A DNA stretch of 64,000 nucleotides from Sporisorium sorghi (GCA_023212695.1 JALCCG010000103.1:1-64000), one strand, 5' to 3'; numbered from the stretch's first letter, positions 11,301-22,743 are shown. The notes: generated by a model from the letters alone, not told the origin. Program-made: numbers and translations.

Positions 11301-14300
11301 TCTGCTTGGCCGATGAAGAAGACTCGCCGGAGCTGCGAACGACGAAGCAGCTCGAGGTAGTGGCGCTGCATCTCGGACGTCTCGGATGACATGAGCTGCT
11401 CGGTGATGATGGTGAAGAAGAAGGGCAGGCACGAGAGCGAGACGCGGCGCTGGTGATCGCAAAACTCGGCAAACTTGGAATCGAGCAGGCCGCAGTGGTA
11501 GGCGCGGGCGAGCAGGGCGGCGCAGCTCTTGCGATACGTGGCAAACTCGGGCGGAGTGGAAAAGAGCGAGCAGACGGACAACGTGAAGCTGAGCATGCTG
11601 TCGATGGGCACGGCGCTGCGCAGGATCGTCTCGCGTTCAAAGGGGACGACGCCGCCGGACAGCGATGACAGCGCGTTGGACTGGGTAAAGTCGATACCCT
11701 GAGACAGCGCCGCCACATCAAGCGTCCACAGCTGCAAGATGGACTGTAGCAGATCCAGACGACCCAGCTCGTCGACGCTGGAAGCGGCCGTCGCGGCCGA
11801 GACCGAGAGCGAAACGTTGCGGAAGTGACTGGACGAAGCCGATCGAGACGCTGCGCGCTTTCGGGCTGCCTCGCGATTGTCGAAGCGCGGCAGACGGTAA
11901 GTTGTCTCGCGAAAGAATGCACGAAGCTGACGCGAGATGTGCGGATACAAGAGGCTCACGTCGGGAGCCCATGGAAGGCGATGGCGTTCGCTGGCGAGCA
12001 GCACACACGCCTTGACGAGCGCGATCTTGAAGTGAATTGGGCTCGACTCGGCCATGCAGACGGGCACAAGCTCGCGGATGGCACGCTGCGGGTCGAGACG
12101 GAAGAGCGCCGCAAAGAATTCGATCATGAGCATGAGCTCGATGGGCTTGTTGCCGCTGGCAAGGGGTCGCTTTGGGTCGAAAAGGCGTTCCTTGAGCTCG
12201 GCCTCGAGATCATGGACGATGAGACGGAGGCCGTTCTCGCTTCGAGGCACCGATGCCGCGGCTTTGAAGAGGTCGATGCAGCAGAGCGTAGCGACGTCGA
12301 CGAGAGCCGTGTTGCGAGGAGGTCTGCGGAGACCGTCGATGAACGACAGCTTTTTGGCAAGGCTGCCACTCGCTTTTCGGTTCTCTCCCACGGCGGCCTT
12401 GCCCACCAAGTCTGGGCAGAGGATGAGGAGCGATGTTAGCATGGGCCAGAAAGCAATCTTGCGCTTGGTGGTGTCGGCGAGCGTGTAGACATGGTCAAAG
12501 ACAAGGTCGGGACTTCCTTCGAAGCGACGGTTGGCAGCGGCCAAATTGGCGAACTCGGCGGGATGGTATTGGATCCAAGACCAGATGGCACGTCGAAGCG
12601 TCAATGCAACCGCGTACTGCGCACTGCGCTTTAGCTGAGGGAAAGAGGTGCCGACTTCCTGCAGCATGCTAACAAGGCGCGAACGCTCAAAGTTGGAGCA
12701 CTCGAGCAGCCGCAACTCTGCCGTGCTGGGGGCCTCTTCGATCGTCGAGCTGAGATAGTAGAGTCGATTGCGCAGACGGGCACTGACGACCACCCAATTG
12801 CTCGAGCTGAGGTAGAAGACGACCTGACTGGCGAGACGATAGATGCGAGTCTGAAGATGGCTGGGGACGTCGGAGCCCTCGACGTCATGGCTGAAGGCGG
12901 TGGTGGTCCAGGAAGAGGCATTGAACTTGGCGGAGGAGCTGACGGCGGTCATGTCAACTCGGTTCTGCTGAGCTGCAGATGCGGAGGCCGAGGCGTTGTT
13001 ACCGCTATCAGCCGCGCTGAGCAATTCCGGCTCATCGATGCTGGTGGGCGCATCGAAGGGAGAGCGCGTGGGTGGGAAGCAAGGGTACAGAACGTGAAGG
13101 CTGGTGGACGTAGCGAGGCACAGAGAGCTGGGCATAAACACTTCGGGGAACTTGTCGCCGAGACTGACTGGACTGCCGTCGTCGCGTGCGTCGGCGTCAT
13201 CGCGTGCGAGTCGTGAGGCCGACTGGCTGCTGAAGGCCTTGCTGGCGGAAAAGCTGGACGAGGCGTCGCGGAGGCTGAGGTCTCGCAGCGATCGTTCGGA
13301 GGGTGCGGCGCGTGCAGACATGCTGAGAGCGGCAGAGGGGTCGTTCTTGGACGAGGGGCGCGATTCGACGCCTTCGTGGATAGAGGAAAAGTTGGCATCG
13401 TCTCTGGCGACGTTTTGCTTGATGAGCAAGGTCATGACGCTGAGAACGTGCTTGGCCTGCGTATCGTCCATGGCTGGTGGATCTGGCCATCCGAGCTCCG
13501 ACGTCGAGTTTGGCTGGACAGGGCCTTCCTCGTCCTTGCCGCTGTTGTTGACAGGGCTAAGGAGAGAATCGAGTCCCGGACGAGGGCTGTTGTTGTAGCC
13601 CGAGGCGATGCGCCACTGATGGTTGAGGCAGGAGACGAGGACCTTGAGGATGAAGAGCTGTGAGTGGAGCATGCCGATGCTTGCTTGCTGTTCGAGGCGC
13701 TGCTGCGACGACTGCTTGACGAGCAGTTCGATGGCGCCTAGCAGCTCTTTGACGACGAAGCCGAGCTGGAAGCAGCTGAGATTGATGAGGTGGATGACGC
13801 ACGAGCGCACCAGATCGTCCTCCTCGACCATCTGGAGGCGCCAGCCCGAATTGCATGGCAACTGCAGAACGATCACCATCGAGGAAGGAAAGAAGGTCAG
13901 ATGCTGTTTTTGTGGGAGGTGACTCGTTTTGGTGCTGAGTGTTGTACTTACCTTGTTGACCAATCTCTGGACGATACTGGCGATCAATACCTGGCTCGAG
14001 GCATTGGTGGAGACGACGGTCGAGGTGTGGGCGGACAGCGAGGCCGAGTCAGGGACGTCGTTTGTGGGGGTGGGGCTGCCGTAGGCGATAGTGTTGCTGG
14101 AAAAGGTGGGTGTGAGACCGCTGTCGGTCGACTCGTGACGCAAGCCAGAGGAACTGCTGATGGAGGCAGCGTGTTGATGATGGTGATGCTGATGATGGCT
14201 TGGTTGTTGTTGTTGCTGATACTGATGATACGAGTGCTGCGAATACTGCGGAGTCTGGTGCGGTGAAGCAGCTTGACGGCCGGATTGTTGGAACTGATGA

Positions 14301-14542
14301 TACAAGCCGGCCGAGTTTTGGGAGGCAGGCGAAGAGTGAGCCTCGCCATTGGACAAGCCGAGGCCATGACGACGAGCATCTGGCGTCTGCATGATAGGCG
14401 AGGTGATGGCTGCCGCTGTTGATGTGGAACCACCGTGCGATGCTGCCGAGTTGGTTGCTTCCATGCTAGCGTGGGTGCTGACGGATCCACTGCGGCTGCC
14501 GCTGCCGCCAGCGCTATTCGGAAGTGTGGTGAAGGGGCTCAT
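5384..14542 (-). CDS. NF1: Neurofibromin/IRA-type Ras GTPase-activating protein, frame interrupted by one TAG
   Basis: Large RasGAP expected to switch off Ras by stimulating GTP hydrolysis. The start is the ATG at 14542; a longer frame begins only at GTG. One intron (13862-13951; GTAAGT donor, CTGAC branch site, CTGCAG acceptor) joins VNK to LPCNSG. The remaining frame is 3022 sense-position codons, one of which is TAG (10802-10804). Human neurofibromin is about 2820 residues. The RasGAP domain carries the arginine finger in FRSNTYCTSM (codon at 9536-9538) and the FIFLRFISPAVV motif near 9199. A Sec14-PH-like module follows near 8500-7900, then a long helical-repeat C-terminus. Just before the TAG, the segment GVLCAFGGACF matches human GFLCALGGVCL, and downstream sequence also aligns with neurofibromin, so both halves belong to one gene. 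The stop could be an error, a mutation or read through. Confidence 0.9.
10802..10804 (-). other. In-frame TAG inside the RasGAP gene
   Basis: Reading the minus strand, the frame runs AGC ACA TAG ATC GAA CCG. It is open for about 1240 codons before the TAG and about 1800 after, with no frame change. A single C-to-T change from CAG would create it. The only in-frame GT-AG pair that could remove it (57 bases, GTACTG to CACATAG) would delete the conserved GVLCAFGGACF segment and lacks a branch-site match. Confidence 0.85.
13862..13951 (-). other. Spliceosomal intron of the RasGAP gene
   Basis: Ninety bases with donor GTAAGT, a branch-like ATCTGAC, a pyrimidine tract and acceptor CTGCAG. It contains no stop in the coding frame and is a multiple of three, so an automatic translation may retain it. 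Removing it makes the conserved helix around QRLVNK-LPCNSGWRLQ contiguous. Confidence 0.8.
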
Positions 14543-14770
14543 GGTGGTAGTGGTGGACGGCACAGCAGATCCTTCAGCGAGATGTAGTGTCGATTTGTAG
14601 TCTGACTCCTCCTCCTCCTAAGTTTCCTAAGGATGCGAATGATCGATGTGATGCATTGAGGATCAAAGGCGGGGGAATCAAAGTAGGTCGCGAGTGCGTG
14701 TGCGATAACGGAGCCAAGTCTTGCAGGGGTAACGTTAAGTTAATCTGCAAGAAGAGCGTGTATGGGTGGT

Positions 14771-14820
14771 GCTTTGCTTTGCTTTGCTTTGCTTTGCCTT
14801 GCCTTGCCTTGCCTTGCCTT
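14771..14820. repeat. Compound pentamer microsatellite (GCTTT)5(GCCTT)5
   Basis: Five copies of GCTTT are followed directly by five copies of GCCTT. The two units differ by one base, consistent with expansion of a mutated unit. Confidence 0.95.
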
Positions 14821-15328
14821 GCGTTTTGGCCTGGATCGCGCGAGCGTGGTCTAAACGTCGGATGCAGCGAGAAGAAAGTGTGACGGAAATGTCGACAGAT
14901 GCAAGGCGGCGACACGACAATTGGTCACGGTTTTGTTATGCGATGCTAACTTATGCGACGTGCTGCGATGCGATGGAATGATCGTCCAGGCTCGCAGCTC
15001 CCCTTTTGTCGTGCAGCAAGGCGCAAGCTTGTGGACGGATGGCGCCCGAAGAGGAGCAAAGCCAGCGAAGAGAGGAAGGCGGGCAAAGCGGGGGCCGAGG
15101 GGAGGAGAATGGACGGCGAGTCGACAAGAAAGAAGGCTGCTTGCTCCGCGATAGGAAGTTGAAGACGAAGAAAGACCCTTTCAAGAGAATCCCACGCTCC
15201 TCGTTGGAGCGATAGCTTAGCCAGCAGGCGAGCAAGCAAGCAAGCGGCCGTACCGAAAGAAGGCGCGTGCGCGCGTGTGCGTGTGCGTGTGTGTGTGTGC
15301 CTTGTGGCCTCGGAAGGTGGGAAATTTC

Positions 15329-15331
<3 letters not shown>

Positions 15332-15361
<30 letters not shown>
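15332..15361. repeat. (GA)15 dinucleotide repeat
   Basis: A pure GA tract of 30 bases in the RasGAP upstream region, one of several long GA/CT tracts in intergenic DNA here. Confidence 0.95.
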
Positions 15362-15364
<3 letters not shown>

Positions 15365-15932
15365 TTCACTCTGGCTTCCTTTCCACAGGCACACACACAC
15401 AGGCACACAGACGCAGCAACCTCAACCAACACAAACACACACACACACACACTCAACGCAGTTCCGAGACACAAAGGAAAGCAGCCAGCCGACTCGGAAG
15501 ACCCGACAATGCTTTATGATCTCGCTCTCACTTTCGCTCTCTCCCTTTCTCACACACAAACGTACTTTGCACCAACCAACACAAAGGGCCCTTTGGACGG
15601 ATGCTTGTTCCGCGCAAAATGGCTGCAGCACGGTTCCCTTTGATCAAAGATGAATAGACGCTAACTAGTCACTCCGTCACAAGGTCAAGCTTGTTGGGCG
15701 ATCCTTGCGCTCATCTAGCTTCTGGCTTTCATTGTTTGTGTGCGCCTGTGTGTTGATGCAATGCAATGCAGAGCAGCTCGATCCGTTCGATTGGACTCGA
15801 CTCGACTCGACTCGACTCGACACGACACAGACCTCCGCTTCATCTTGAGCGCCAACAGTCGGCTTTTGCGCGCGTTTTCCGAACACAATCAACGGAACCA
15901 GTGATTCGGTGCAAGGTGCGTCGAATTCCCGC

Positions 15933-17891
15933 TCAGTAGCCTCTGAGCTCGTCGGCGTGTCCGCGCACCAGCCGAACCGCCAGGACGCCCGCGACCAAAG
16001 CGCAGCAGCCTCCGAGCCTGAAAATGAGCCCGAGAGCATCGCTGCTTTTGCCTTCTGCTTCTCCTGCGTTGCTGTCGTTGCTGCCCTTGTCCGCTGGCTC
16101 CATGATGGCGAATATCAACGACGACACGGCCGTGACGAGGAACTGCGGCACCACCACTGCGACGTTGTGCAGTCCCAACACGCTACCGGCGTGCGACAGG
16201 GTGCTGGCGACGTGCTCGTGGGTTGCCTCGGCTTGTTCAAGATCATCCGCACCTCGATCGTGAACCTGCGCTTCCTCGTGCAAGCTCGCTGCGCCAAACG
16301 ACAAGGCTCCTTGCAGCTGCTCTTCGTCCTCATTGTCGTCGTCCGAGCCGGTATCGCCGTACCGTCTAGTTGATGGCGGCCGTGAACGCTTGTCCGAGGA
16401 TGAATCGTACGAGCGCTTGTGCCCCGTCGACCGCCTGCTGTGTCCCTCGCTGTCCCGCGTGCCGTCGCCAAGCAGCGCCATGGTCACGTCGTCCACCTCG
16501 CGGTCGTTATGCGCAGAAGGGCCCGCTGCACCACGATGCGCCGGATCTGGCACCGGCTGCACCGGCTGCGTGTGGATGAGAATGCCCAGCAGAGCGATGG
16601 GAACCCAACTAGCGATCGCAAAGCAGAACCCTACCGCAGCCACCACCCACGTCGCGAGGAACACACTCGTGGTCAACTGTGCGAAGTACGTCCCCAACAT
16701 GGAGATGAAAAATACAAAGTTGGCAAACGGCCACCAGAACGGCAGCTCGGGACAACGGTCGCGCAGACTGCGCAGCTTGCGCACCAGGCTCGAGTTGGCA
16801 AACCAGACCGCATGGACGTACGACTCGTGCACGGGATTCGGCACTATCAGAGGCAGCACGATCGAGGTGATCAGCGACAGGATGGCGTGCCAGAAGAAAG
16901 CGTGGCTGCCTGCGCGCGTCGCCTGTTCGAACAGCTCGTGGTCGCTCTGCTTGCCACCGTTGAGCCGCACATTGGCCTTGTAGATCTCGCCGACCCACAC
17001 GGTGCTGTAGAAGAGGATGGGAAACCAGCCGATCTGGGCAAAGAATTGCACTTTGAAGATTTCGATGATGGGCGGCGGCAGTCCTCGCGCTTGCGTGTAG
17101 AGGTCGGAAATGATGGCAACCAGCCCGAGCCCTTTTGCCTTTCTTGGGCCATGAGAATGCGGTTTCGCAAGAACCTGTTCCTCGACGCGAAGAATCATGA
17201 CCGCATGCGTGACGATGAGGATCGCGCTAACGAGCACCGAGATGATTTGGATCTGCGTCTTGCCGAGGAAGCCAGGTGCGAGCTTGGGCAGATCGAGGTT
17301 GCCGATGAGGAAGCTGAGCACCGAGCCAACACCCGTGAGACGAGCCGCCCATGCATTGGCGTCGGCCTGATCCTCGGTGGAAGCGACATCGACCATCAGT
17401 GCGCGGTCGAGCGCCGTGACGGCATTGACGGAGAAGTCGACCAAATACACTGACACGACGCCGATGAGGATGGCGAGGTTTGAGTGGGCCTTGCTGCTTT
17501 TAGAGGTGATCCATGCTGCGACTTCGCTGGCAAAGCCGAGGAGAAGAACGCTTAGCGCGCAGATGATGGTGGCACCTGCGAGGAACGGCCGGCGTCGTCC
17601 GTGTTTAGACGTGCTGTTGTCGGCCATGCTGCCGATGAGGGGTTGCACGATGAGTCCTGAGAGCGGGCCCGCGACGAACACAGCTGCCATCGCTGCTTTA
17701 GACAGGCCGAGATCGAGCAGGTACGGTGGTGCGAAAGCCATGTCCATGGACCACACCGTCTGGGCGCCGAGCATGCCCAATGTCAGCAGAGGCAGCTGAA
17801 GCGCCGGCGGGGCATGAATGCGGGCTTCACCGATCAGACAGTGCTCGGAGCCCGACGCGCTTGATGCTGACGGCATCGAAATTCCTACCAT
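15933..17891 (-). CDS. Major facilitator transporter, sucrose/alpha-glucoside (GPH/SUT-like) type
   Basis: Predicted plasma-membrane proton-coupled sugar carrier of the glycoside-pentoside-hexuronide/SUT branch. The 652-residue product starts at the ATG at 17891; the open frame extends upstream only to a TTG. Family features are the first helix region with GAQTVWSMDMAFAPPYLLDLG, the GRRRPF motif after helix 2-3 (the RRPF signature of plant SUTs and S. pombe Sut1), DFSVNAVTALDRALMVD and YSTVWVGEIYK. About 12 hydrophobic segments can be traced. A long hydrophilic loop of roughly 120 residues, rich in Ser, Arg and Asp, separates the later helices. Substrate is inferred from family: sucrose, maltose or another alpha-glucoside. 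It is distinct from the STP-like sucrose transporter Srt1 of Ustilago maydis. No sugar-metabolism genes flank it. Confidence 0.85.
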   Translation of the reverse strand: MVGISMPSASSASGSEHCLIGEARIHAPPALQLPLLTLGMLGAQTVWSMDMAFAPPYLLDLGLSKAAMAAVFVAGPLSGLIVQPLIGSMADNSTSKHGRRRPFLAGATIICALSVLLLGFASEVAAWITSKSSKAHSNLAILIGVVSVYLVDFSVNAVTALDRALMVDVASTEDQADANAWAARLTGVGSVLSFLIGNLDLPKLAPGFLGKTQIQIISVLVSAILIVTHAVMILRVEEQVLAKPHSHGPRKAKGLGLVAIISDLYTQARGLPPPIIEIFKVQFFAQIGWFPILFYSTVWVGEIYKANVRLNGGKQSDHELFEQATRAGSHAFFWHAILSLITSIVLPLIVPNPVHESYVHAVWFANSSLVRKLRSLRDRCPELPFWWPFANFVFFISMLGTYFAQLTTSVFLATWVVAAVGFCFAIASWVPIALLGILIHTQPVQPVPDPAHRGAAGPSAHNDREVDDVTMALLGDGTRDSEGHSRRSTGHKRSYDSSSDKRSRPPSTRRYGDTGSDDDNEDEEQLQGALSFGAASLHEEAQVHDRGADDLEQAEATHEHVASTLSHAGSVLGLHNVAVVVPQFLVTAVSSLIFAIMEPADKGSNDSNAGEAEGKSSDALGLIFRLGGCCALVAGVLAVRLVRGHADELRGY

Positions 17892-18792
17892 GTCGGGCAA
17901 GGGGAACAGCAAGCTGTACGAGGAGCATGGATGTCAAGAAGGAAGCAAGAGCACGTCTCCTTGGGAGGTAGGATCGTGTGAGCACCCCACGAGTCAGCCG
18001 GGTGTCGCTTCGCTTGGTCCTACGCCATTCTACACGGTCCTCGAAGCTTGCTGTGCCTTTCCCTCGTTTGGAAAGCGCGTCGTAGTGATGTGGGTATGGA
18101 TGCGAGAACAGGCGTTGATGAAGTTGCAAAAGAAGCTGTGTGTGGGTGCGGCCCCACTCAGCAAGCACACAGCCTTTCATATTTTAGAGCTCGCCTTACC
18201 TTGCCGCTTTGAGAGAAAGACGTGGCTGCTGTCTCTGCCCGTTTCTGGCGGGTGTGTGTGGCTGGCCCGAGCTCGAAAGCTGAGTGAACCCTTTTCTCTG
18301 TGCATGCAAGGGGCATGCCGAGAAAGCGAGCCTTAAAAAGATCAACACTCCGCAGAACGCGAAAAAATAAATTTCGCTTTGTTAAGGCGAAATGAGGTGT
18401 AGGTCTGGCTCGAATTTTTTGCTCTCCCGTGCGGCTGTTGAGAGAGAGAGAGAGAAGAAGAAGTCGAAGAAGGTGGAGTTGTGAGCGTCACTTTCATCCA
18501 TCCCTTCTCTATCCTTCAACCACTCAAGATACCCTTGTCGAAGCATCGTCGCTCCGGATTCACAGGCAGCGCAAGAGATCACGCGACCTCTATCGTCTCA
18601 GACTCGCAGCTACGCCCGAATCGACACAGGGCTGCACCGACTGCGTGCATCGGAACCGCCGACGACCCTTTTGCACCTGATCGTTGCGCAGTCAGACCTC
18701 CAAGCTCAGCTTCAGAGAGAATCCTCAAACAGCACAAGAGCTGCGACTTTCACTCGCTCAATTCTCGATTGAATAGCATAGCATACGACACA
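17892..18792. promoter_or_regulatory. Divergent intergenic region, MFS transporter and SmF
   Basis: About 900 bases between the transporter start (-) and the SmF start (+), so both promoters lie here. A short GA tract occurs near 18440-18455. Short open frames in the region show no recognisable features. Confidence 0.6.
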
Positions 18793-19140
18793 ATGTCGAG
18801 CGTAAGTACCTTACTTCAGGAAAGCACAAGCCAAGTGTAGCCCCTACCACAATGCTGACGATTCACTTTTTCCTCTTCCACCCGCTCCTACCGCCAACAG
18901 TTCCAGCCCGTCAACCCAAAACCGTTCCTGCAGCTGCAAACAGGCAAGCCCGTGCTGGTGCGCCTCAAGTGGGGGATGGAGTACAAGGGCTTCCTCGTCA
19001 GCACCGACAGCTACATGAACCTCCAGCTCGCCAACACCGAGGAGTTCCAGGATGGCAAGTCCAACGGCATGCTCGGCGAGGTGTTCATCCGATGTAACAA
19101 CGTTCTCTACTTGAGAGAACTGCCCGACGAATCGGCGTAA
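18793..19140 (+). CDS. SMX3: Small nuclear ribonucleoprotein Sm F, two exons
   Basis: Subunit of the heptameric Sm ring that binds the uridine-rich site of U1, U2, U4 and U5 snRNAs. Exon 1 is ATGTCGAGC (18793-18801). The intron 18802-18900 has a GTAAGT donor, a GCTGACGATT branch-like site and a CCAACAG acceptor. Exon 2 is 18901-19140. The 82-residue protein reads [14 protein letters not shown], then Sm motif 1 ([29 protein letters not shown]) and Sm motif 2 ([16 protein letters not shown]). Human SmF is 86 residues and begins similarly with PLNPKPFL. The full Sm fold is present and nothing is missing. Confidence 0.95.
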
Positions 19141-19418
19141 AGCTCGCAGTCGTTTGAAATGTCAGCTTGTATTAGTATCTGTAATCGTTCTTGCTTGATC
19201 GTGTGTCGGGCCGAGCCGATGCTATTGTGACTGTAGAGTGAGCATCGGACAAAGCGGAGACGCGCATGTGCCTGCCGAGTTCAGTCCTATGCAGTCACTC
19301 TCTTACCGTGAACAGTCAAAACACTCAGACACACAAGGCTCAATCGAGGCGTTTCCAAAACGGATGAGATTCACTTTTGATACATTCGAATGCGTCGCTC
19401 TCTGCCCACTACCGATCT

Positions 19419-21095
19419 TTACATGTGAGCATGGGGATCCTCAGGCGGCTGCTCCGGAGCAATCGTAATAGCGTCGTCGATGCGCAGCAAGCTCGTTGCC
19501 GCCTCGAGCGCCGATTTGAGGCTCCTCACCTTGCTCACCGTCGGCTCGAGCACGCCCGCCTTCAAGTTGTCCCGCACCTGACCATTGAGCAGATCCAAAC
19601 CATAGAAGCGCAGCACCTTCTTGGGGTCGCCCGCGTTGGCGTTCTGCGCGGCGTTGTGGTACGCACGCAGCTTGGCCACCAGGTCGGTGCTGTCCTTGGC
19701 CGCATTCACCGCGAGCGTCTTGGGGATCACCAGCAGCGCCTGCGCAAACTCGGCGATGGCGAGCTGCTCGCGGCTGCCAAGCGTGGTGGCAAAGTTCTCC
19801 AGGTAGATGCTCAGCGCCGACTCGACGGCGCCTCCGCCGGGCACGACCGAGCCGCTCTCGAGCGTTCGCTTGATGACGCACAGGCTGTCGTGAAGCGCGC
19901 GCTCCATCTCGTCGAGCAGGTAGTCGTTGGCACCGCGCAGAACGATCGAACTCGAGCTGACGGTCTTGGTGCCGCGGATGAGGATGAGCTCGTCGTCGCT
20001 GATACGCTCCTGCGATACCTCCTCGGCGGTACCGAGACTGCTGGCCTCGAACGTCTCTTCGCCTTCCAGGTTGCTCAAGCTGCTCACAAGCTGACCACCC
20101 GTCGCCTTGGCGATCCTGCGAAGGTCCTCCTTGCGGCATCGTCGCACCGCCATCGCGCCCGCCTCGACAAACTCCTTGAGGCAAAGGTCATCGATACCCT
20201 TGGTGGTCAAAATGACGTTGGCACCCGTGGCAAGGATCTTGCGGACGCGCTCCAGCACGATCTCGCTCTCGCGCGCACGGATCTTTTCGAGCTGATCCGG
20301 GTCGTCGATGGTGATGTGGACGCCGAGGTGCATGCGCTGCTTGACGAGGTTGATGTCGAGCAGAGCGATCTTGGCGTTGCGCACGCGCGTCTTCATGGCT
20401 TGCGAGGCGACGGTGCAGTTGAGCGCGTATCCATTGATAAAGAGCGACTCGCGCGCCGACTTGCCGTGCGCCTTGAGCACGTTGACCGCCTTGACGGGGT
20501 ACTTTGTCTCTCCGCGTGGGTTGACGGTCTTGACGGCGAGCATGGCGTCGACGGCGATCTGCGCGAAAAAGTCGTCGTCAGCGCCGATGATCTTGCTCGA
20601 CATGCTGGTCTTTGCGACGTTGATGAGCGACTCCTTGCCGAGCGTCTCGACCTTGGTGGAGAGCTGGTCCTGGAGATACTTGCACGCCTCTCGACACGCA
20701 AGACGGTAGCCGGTGATGATGGTGGTGGGGTGGATCTTGTTCTTGACCAGCTCGTTGGCTCTGCGCAAGAGTTCGGCGGCGATGATGACGACCGAGGTGG
20801 TGCCATCGCCGACCTCTTTGTCCTGCTGCTGCGCCAACTCTACCAGGATGCGTCCTGCGGGCTGATCGACCTCGAGAAGCGAAAGGATGGTGGCGCCGTC
20901 GTTGGAGATGGTGACGTCGCCGATGTCGTCGACGAGCATCTTGTCGAGACCAACGGGACCGAGCGAGGACTTGACAATGTTGGCAATGGACTGGGCAGCG
21001 AGGACGTTCTGGTTGCGGATCTCGGCGCCAGAGAGACGCTCGCCGCCGATGAAGAGACCCGCATTACGCGGATCCTTTTGGAAGAGCTGTGCCAT
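19419..21095 (-). CDS. CCT1: T-complex protein 1 subunit alpha (CCT1)
   Basis: Alpha subunit of the cytosolic type II chaperonin TRiC/CCT, which folds actin, tubulin and WD40 proteins using ATP. The 558-residue intronless frame starts at an ATG and shows near-identity with eukaryotic CCT1 through [55 protein letters not shown] (ATP binding) and [11 protein letters not shown]. The C-terminal half has [26 protein letters not shown] and [18 protein letters not shown]. The Asp of GDGTT, needed for ATP hydrolysis, is present. Family length is about 545-560. SmF lies convergently only 278 bases away. The subunit assignment to alpha, rather than another CCT paralogue, rests on the sequence around [17 protein letters not shown] and [12 protein letters not shown]. 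Confidence 0.97.
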   Translation of the reverse strand: MAQLFQKDPRNAGLFIGGERLSGAEIRNQNVLAAQSIANIVKSSLGPVGLDKMLVDDIGDVTISNDGATILSLLEVDQPAGRILVELAQQQDKEVGDGTTSVVIIAAELLRRANELVKNKIHPTTIITGYRLACREACKYLQDQLSTKVETLGKESLINVAKTSMSSKIIGADDDFFAQIAVDAMLAVKTVNPRGETKYPVKAVNVLKAHGKSARESLFINGYALNCTVASQAMKTRVRNAKIALLDINLVKQRMHLGVHITIDDPDQLEKIRARESEIVLERVRKILATGANVILTTKGIDDLCLKEFVEAGAMAVRRCRKEDLRRIAKATGGQLVSSLSNLEGEETFEASSLGTAEEVSQERISDDELILIRGTKTVSSSSIVLRGANDYLLDEMERALHDSLCVIKRTLESGSVVPGGGAVESALSIYLENFATTLGSREQLAIAEFAQALLVIPKTLAVNAAKDSTDLVAKLRAYHNAAQNANAGDPKKVLRFYGLDLLNGQVRDNLKAGVLEPTVSKVRSLKSALEAATSLLRIDDAITIAPEQPPEDPHAHM

Positions 21096-22702
21096 GGCTG
21101 TGAATCAAAATGTGCAGAAGGCGTAGCCAGTCCAAAGGTTGCGCCTGCTCCTGGTGTCTCGGTTGGTGTCAGTCCCGCGTTTTGATGTCAAGAACTTGCG
21201 CGCGGTGCGGTGAAGGTAGCGCTGATGATGGTGATGGAAGAAGGTCAACGTTGCGCAAAGCCACGAACACGCTCTGTCCAAAAAGTGTTGATCAGAAGAA
21301 AGTGCTGAGCGCGCAACTGACGCTTGAGAAATCTGAAGAGTCGCGCGGAAAGAGAGAAAGAGCAAGCAAGCAAGCAAAAGAGCGGCTCTGTGTTGGTCGA
21401 GGCTTTTGCCTTTCTTCCTCGGCCTTCCTTCTATCGCAGGGGATGGAGGATCTAACAAAAGGCATTTTTCGGTTCGAATTTGTGCGTTGCCAGGATCCGA
21501 CACTCGAAGAAAATCCTCTCATAGCGAAACGGATGGTCAACTTAGAGCTGTTCTTCCCATGTGGTGGCGAGGGTCTACGAAGGCAGAGGGCGTAGCGAGA
21601 TGGCGGTACCAATCGAACAGCAACGTGCAAGGTCAGATTCGATTGATTGGCTTCCTTGCAGCACGCGGCTGGACCCCACGAACCAACGACTCTTTCGCTC
21701 TTCTGGGATCTCTGTCTCGATCAATTTGTCAGAGCTGGCGACGGCCTGATCTGGAGCGTGTGACGGTGCTTTGCTAGCATATTGTCATTGTCTGCTGGTA
21801 AAACTTTTGACGCTCAAGACAGGAGAGGGAGAGAGACGGAATAGCAGGATCCGAGCGCGTTCATGCCTGCTCTAATAGAAGCTTGTGGCGCGCTGGACGC
21901 GTCCATTGTCTCGATAATAGAGCTACAACGCATGCCTCTTGACAATCAGGATCGAGCATGGTCGTACCGAACTCGTCGCTGCTGCTCGTTCTTGAGATTG
22001 CCTTCGACACAAGATCATCTCGTCAGAAGTCGGTGTCGGCGTGTTCTTGCCTGTTTCGGTTCGGTATTTCACTTTGGAGAGGAGAACAATACAAAATCTG
22101 AAGTTTCGATTTGAAAATTAGCCGTCGGAATTCGAAACCGACAGCTGCTTGACAGACGGACAGAAACCGACGCGGTGTGGCCCTCGCCCTCGTCTTCGTC
22201 GCCGTCGTCGCTGCTTGTCGACTTGCGAGCTCGTACTGGACCACATTTTCGATGATCGAGCTACTCATGTGGAAAAGATAGCGTATCGTCGACTTGAATC
22301 TCTATCTTAAGTGTACTGGAGATGAGGGTCCGAGCCGTTGTAGCGATGCGTACCGTTGGAAGCTCCTTCTAAGGCAGAGGAGAGCGGTAGCGCCGTTCTG
22401 GATCTGAATTTGTGTGACACAGGCAAGATGCTTGCTTTTGCTTGCTTTGCTTTTGCTTGCTTGCTTGCTTGCTTGCTTGTTCCCTTGGTCTGGGCGTCGT
22501 TTTGGTCGATTTCCGTCAATTGATTTCTCTGAGGGAAAAATCAGGCGTCGCGTCTGTGGACTCGTGCCGGTCAGAGAGAGGCAAGCAGGCAGACAAACTG
22601 CTGCTGCACAGGCACCAAAAAAAGTTAATTTCGAAAAAGTCAATGAAATTCAGCAGCAGCAAGGCCCCACCTTTTGCCTCTCTCTCTCTCATGATGTCAA
22701 GG

Positions 22703-22704
<2 letters not shown>

Positions 22705-22738
<34 letters not shown>
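22705..22738. repeat. (GA)17 dinucleotide repeat
   Basis: A pure 34-base GA tract in the long intergenic region upstream of the LisH regulator. Confidence 0.95.

Positions 22739-22743
<5 letters not shown>

Larger units (their letters stand above)
14543..15932. promoter_or_regulatory. RasGAP upstream region rich in microsatellites
   Basis: About 1.4 kb between the RasGAP start and the 3' end of the MFS transporter, both read leftwards. It should hold the RasGAP promoter and leader. It contains (GCTTT)5(GCCTT)5 at 14771-14820, a GT-rich stretch near 15280-15300, (GA)15 at 15332-15361, CA-rich stretches near 15390-15452, and a TCGAC-type pentamer array near 15793-15820. Open frames here translate simple repeats and are not credible genes. 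Confidence 0.6.

Noticed and set aside
15267..15653. 128- and 122-residue frames across the GA/CA repeats
   Set aside because: They translate simple repeats (alternating Arg-Glu, Thr-His) in all frames; not a gene.
19377..21185. 602-residue plus-strand frame opposite CCT1
   Set aside because: Antisense of a near-perfect CCT1; no independent coding evidence.
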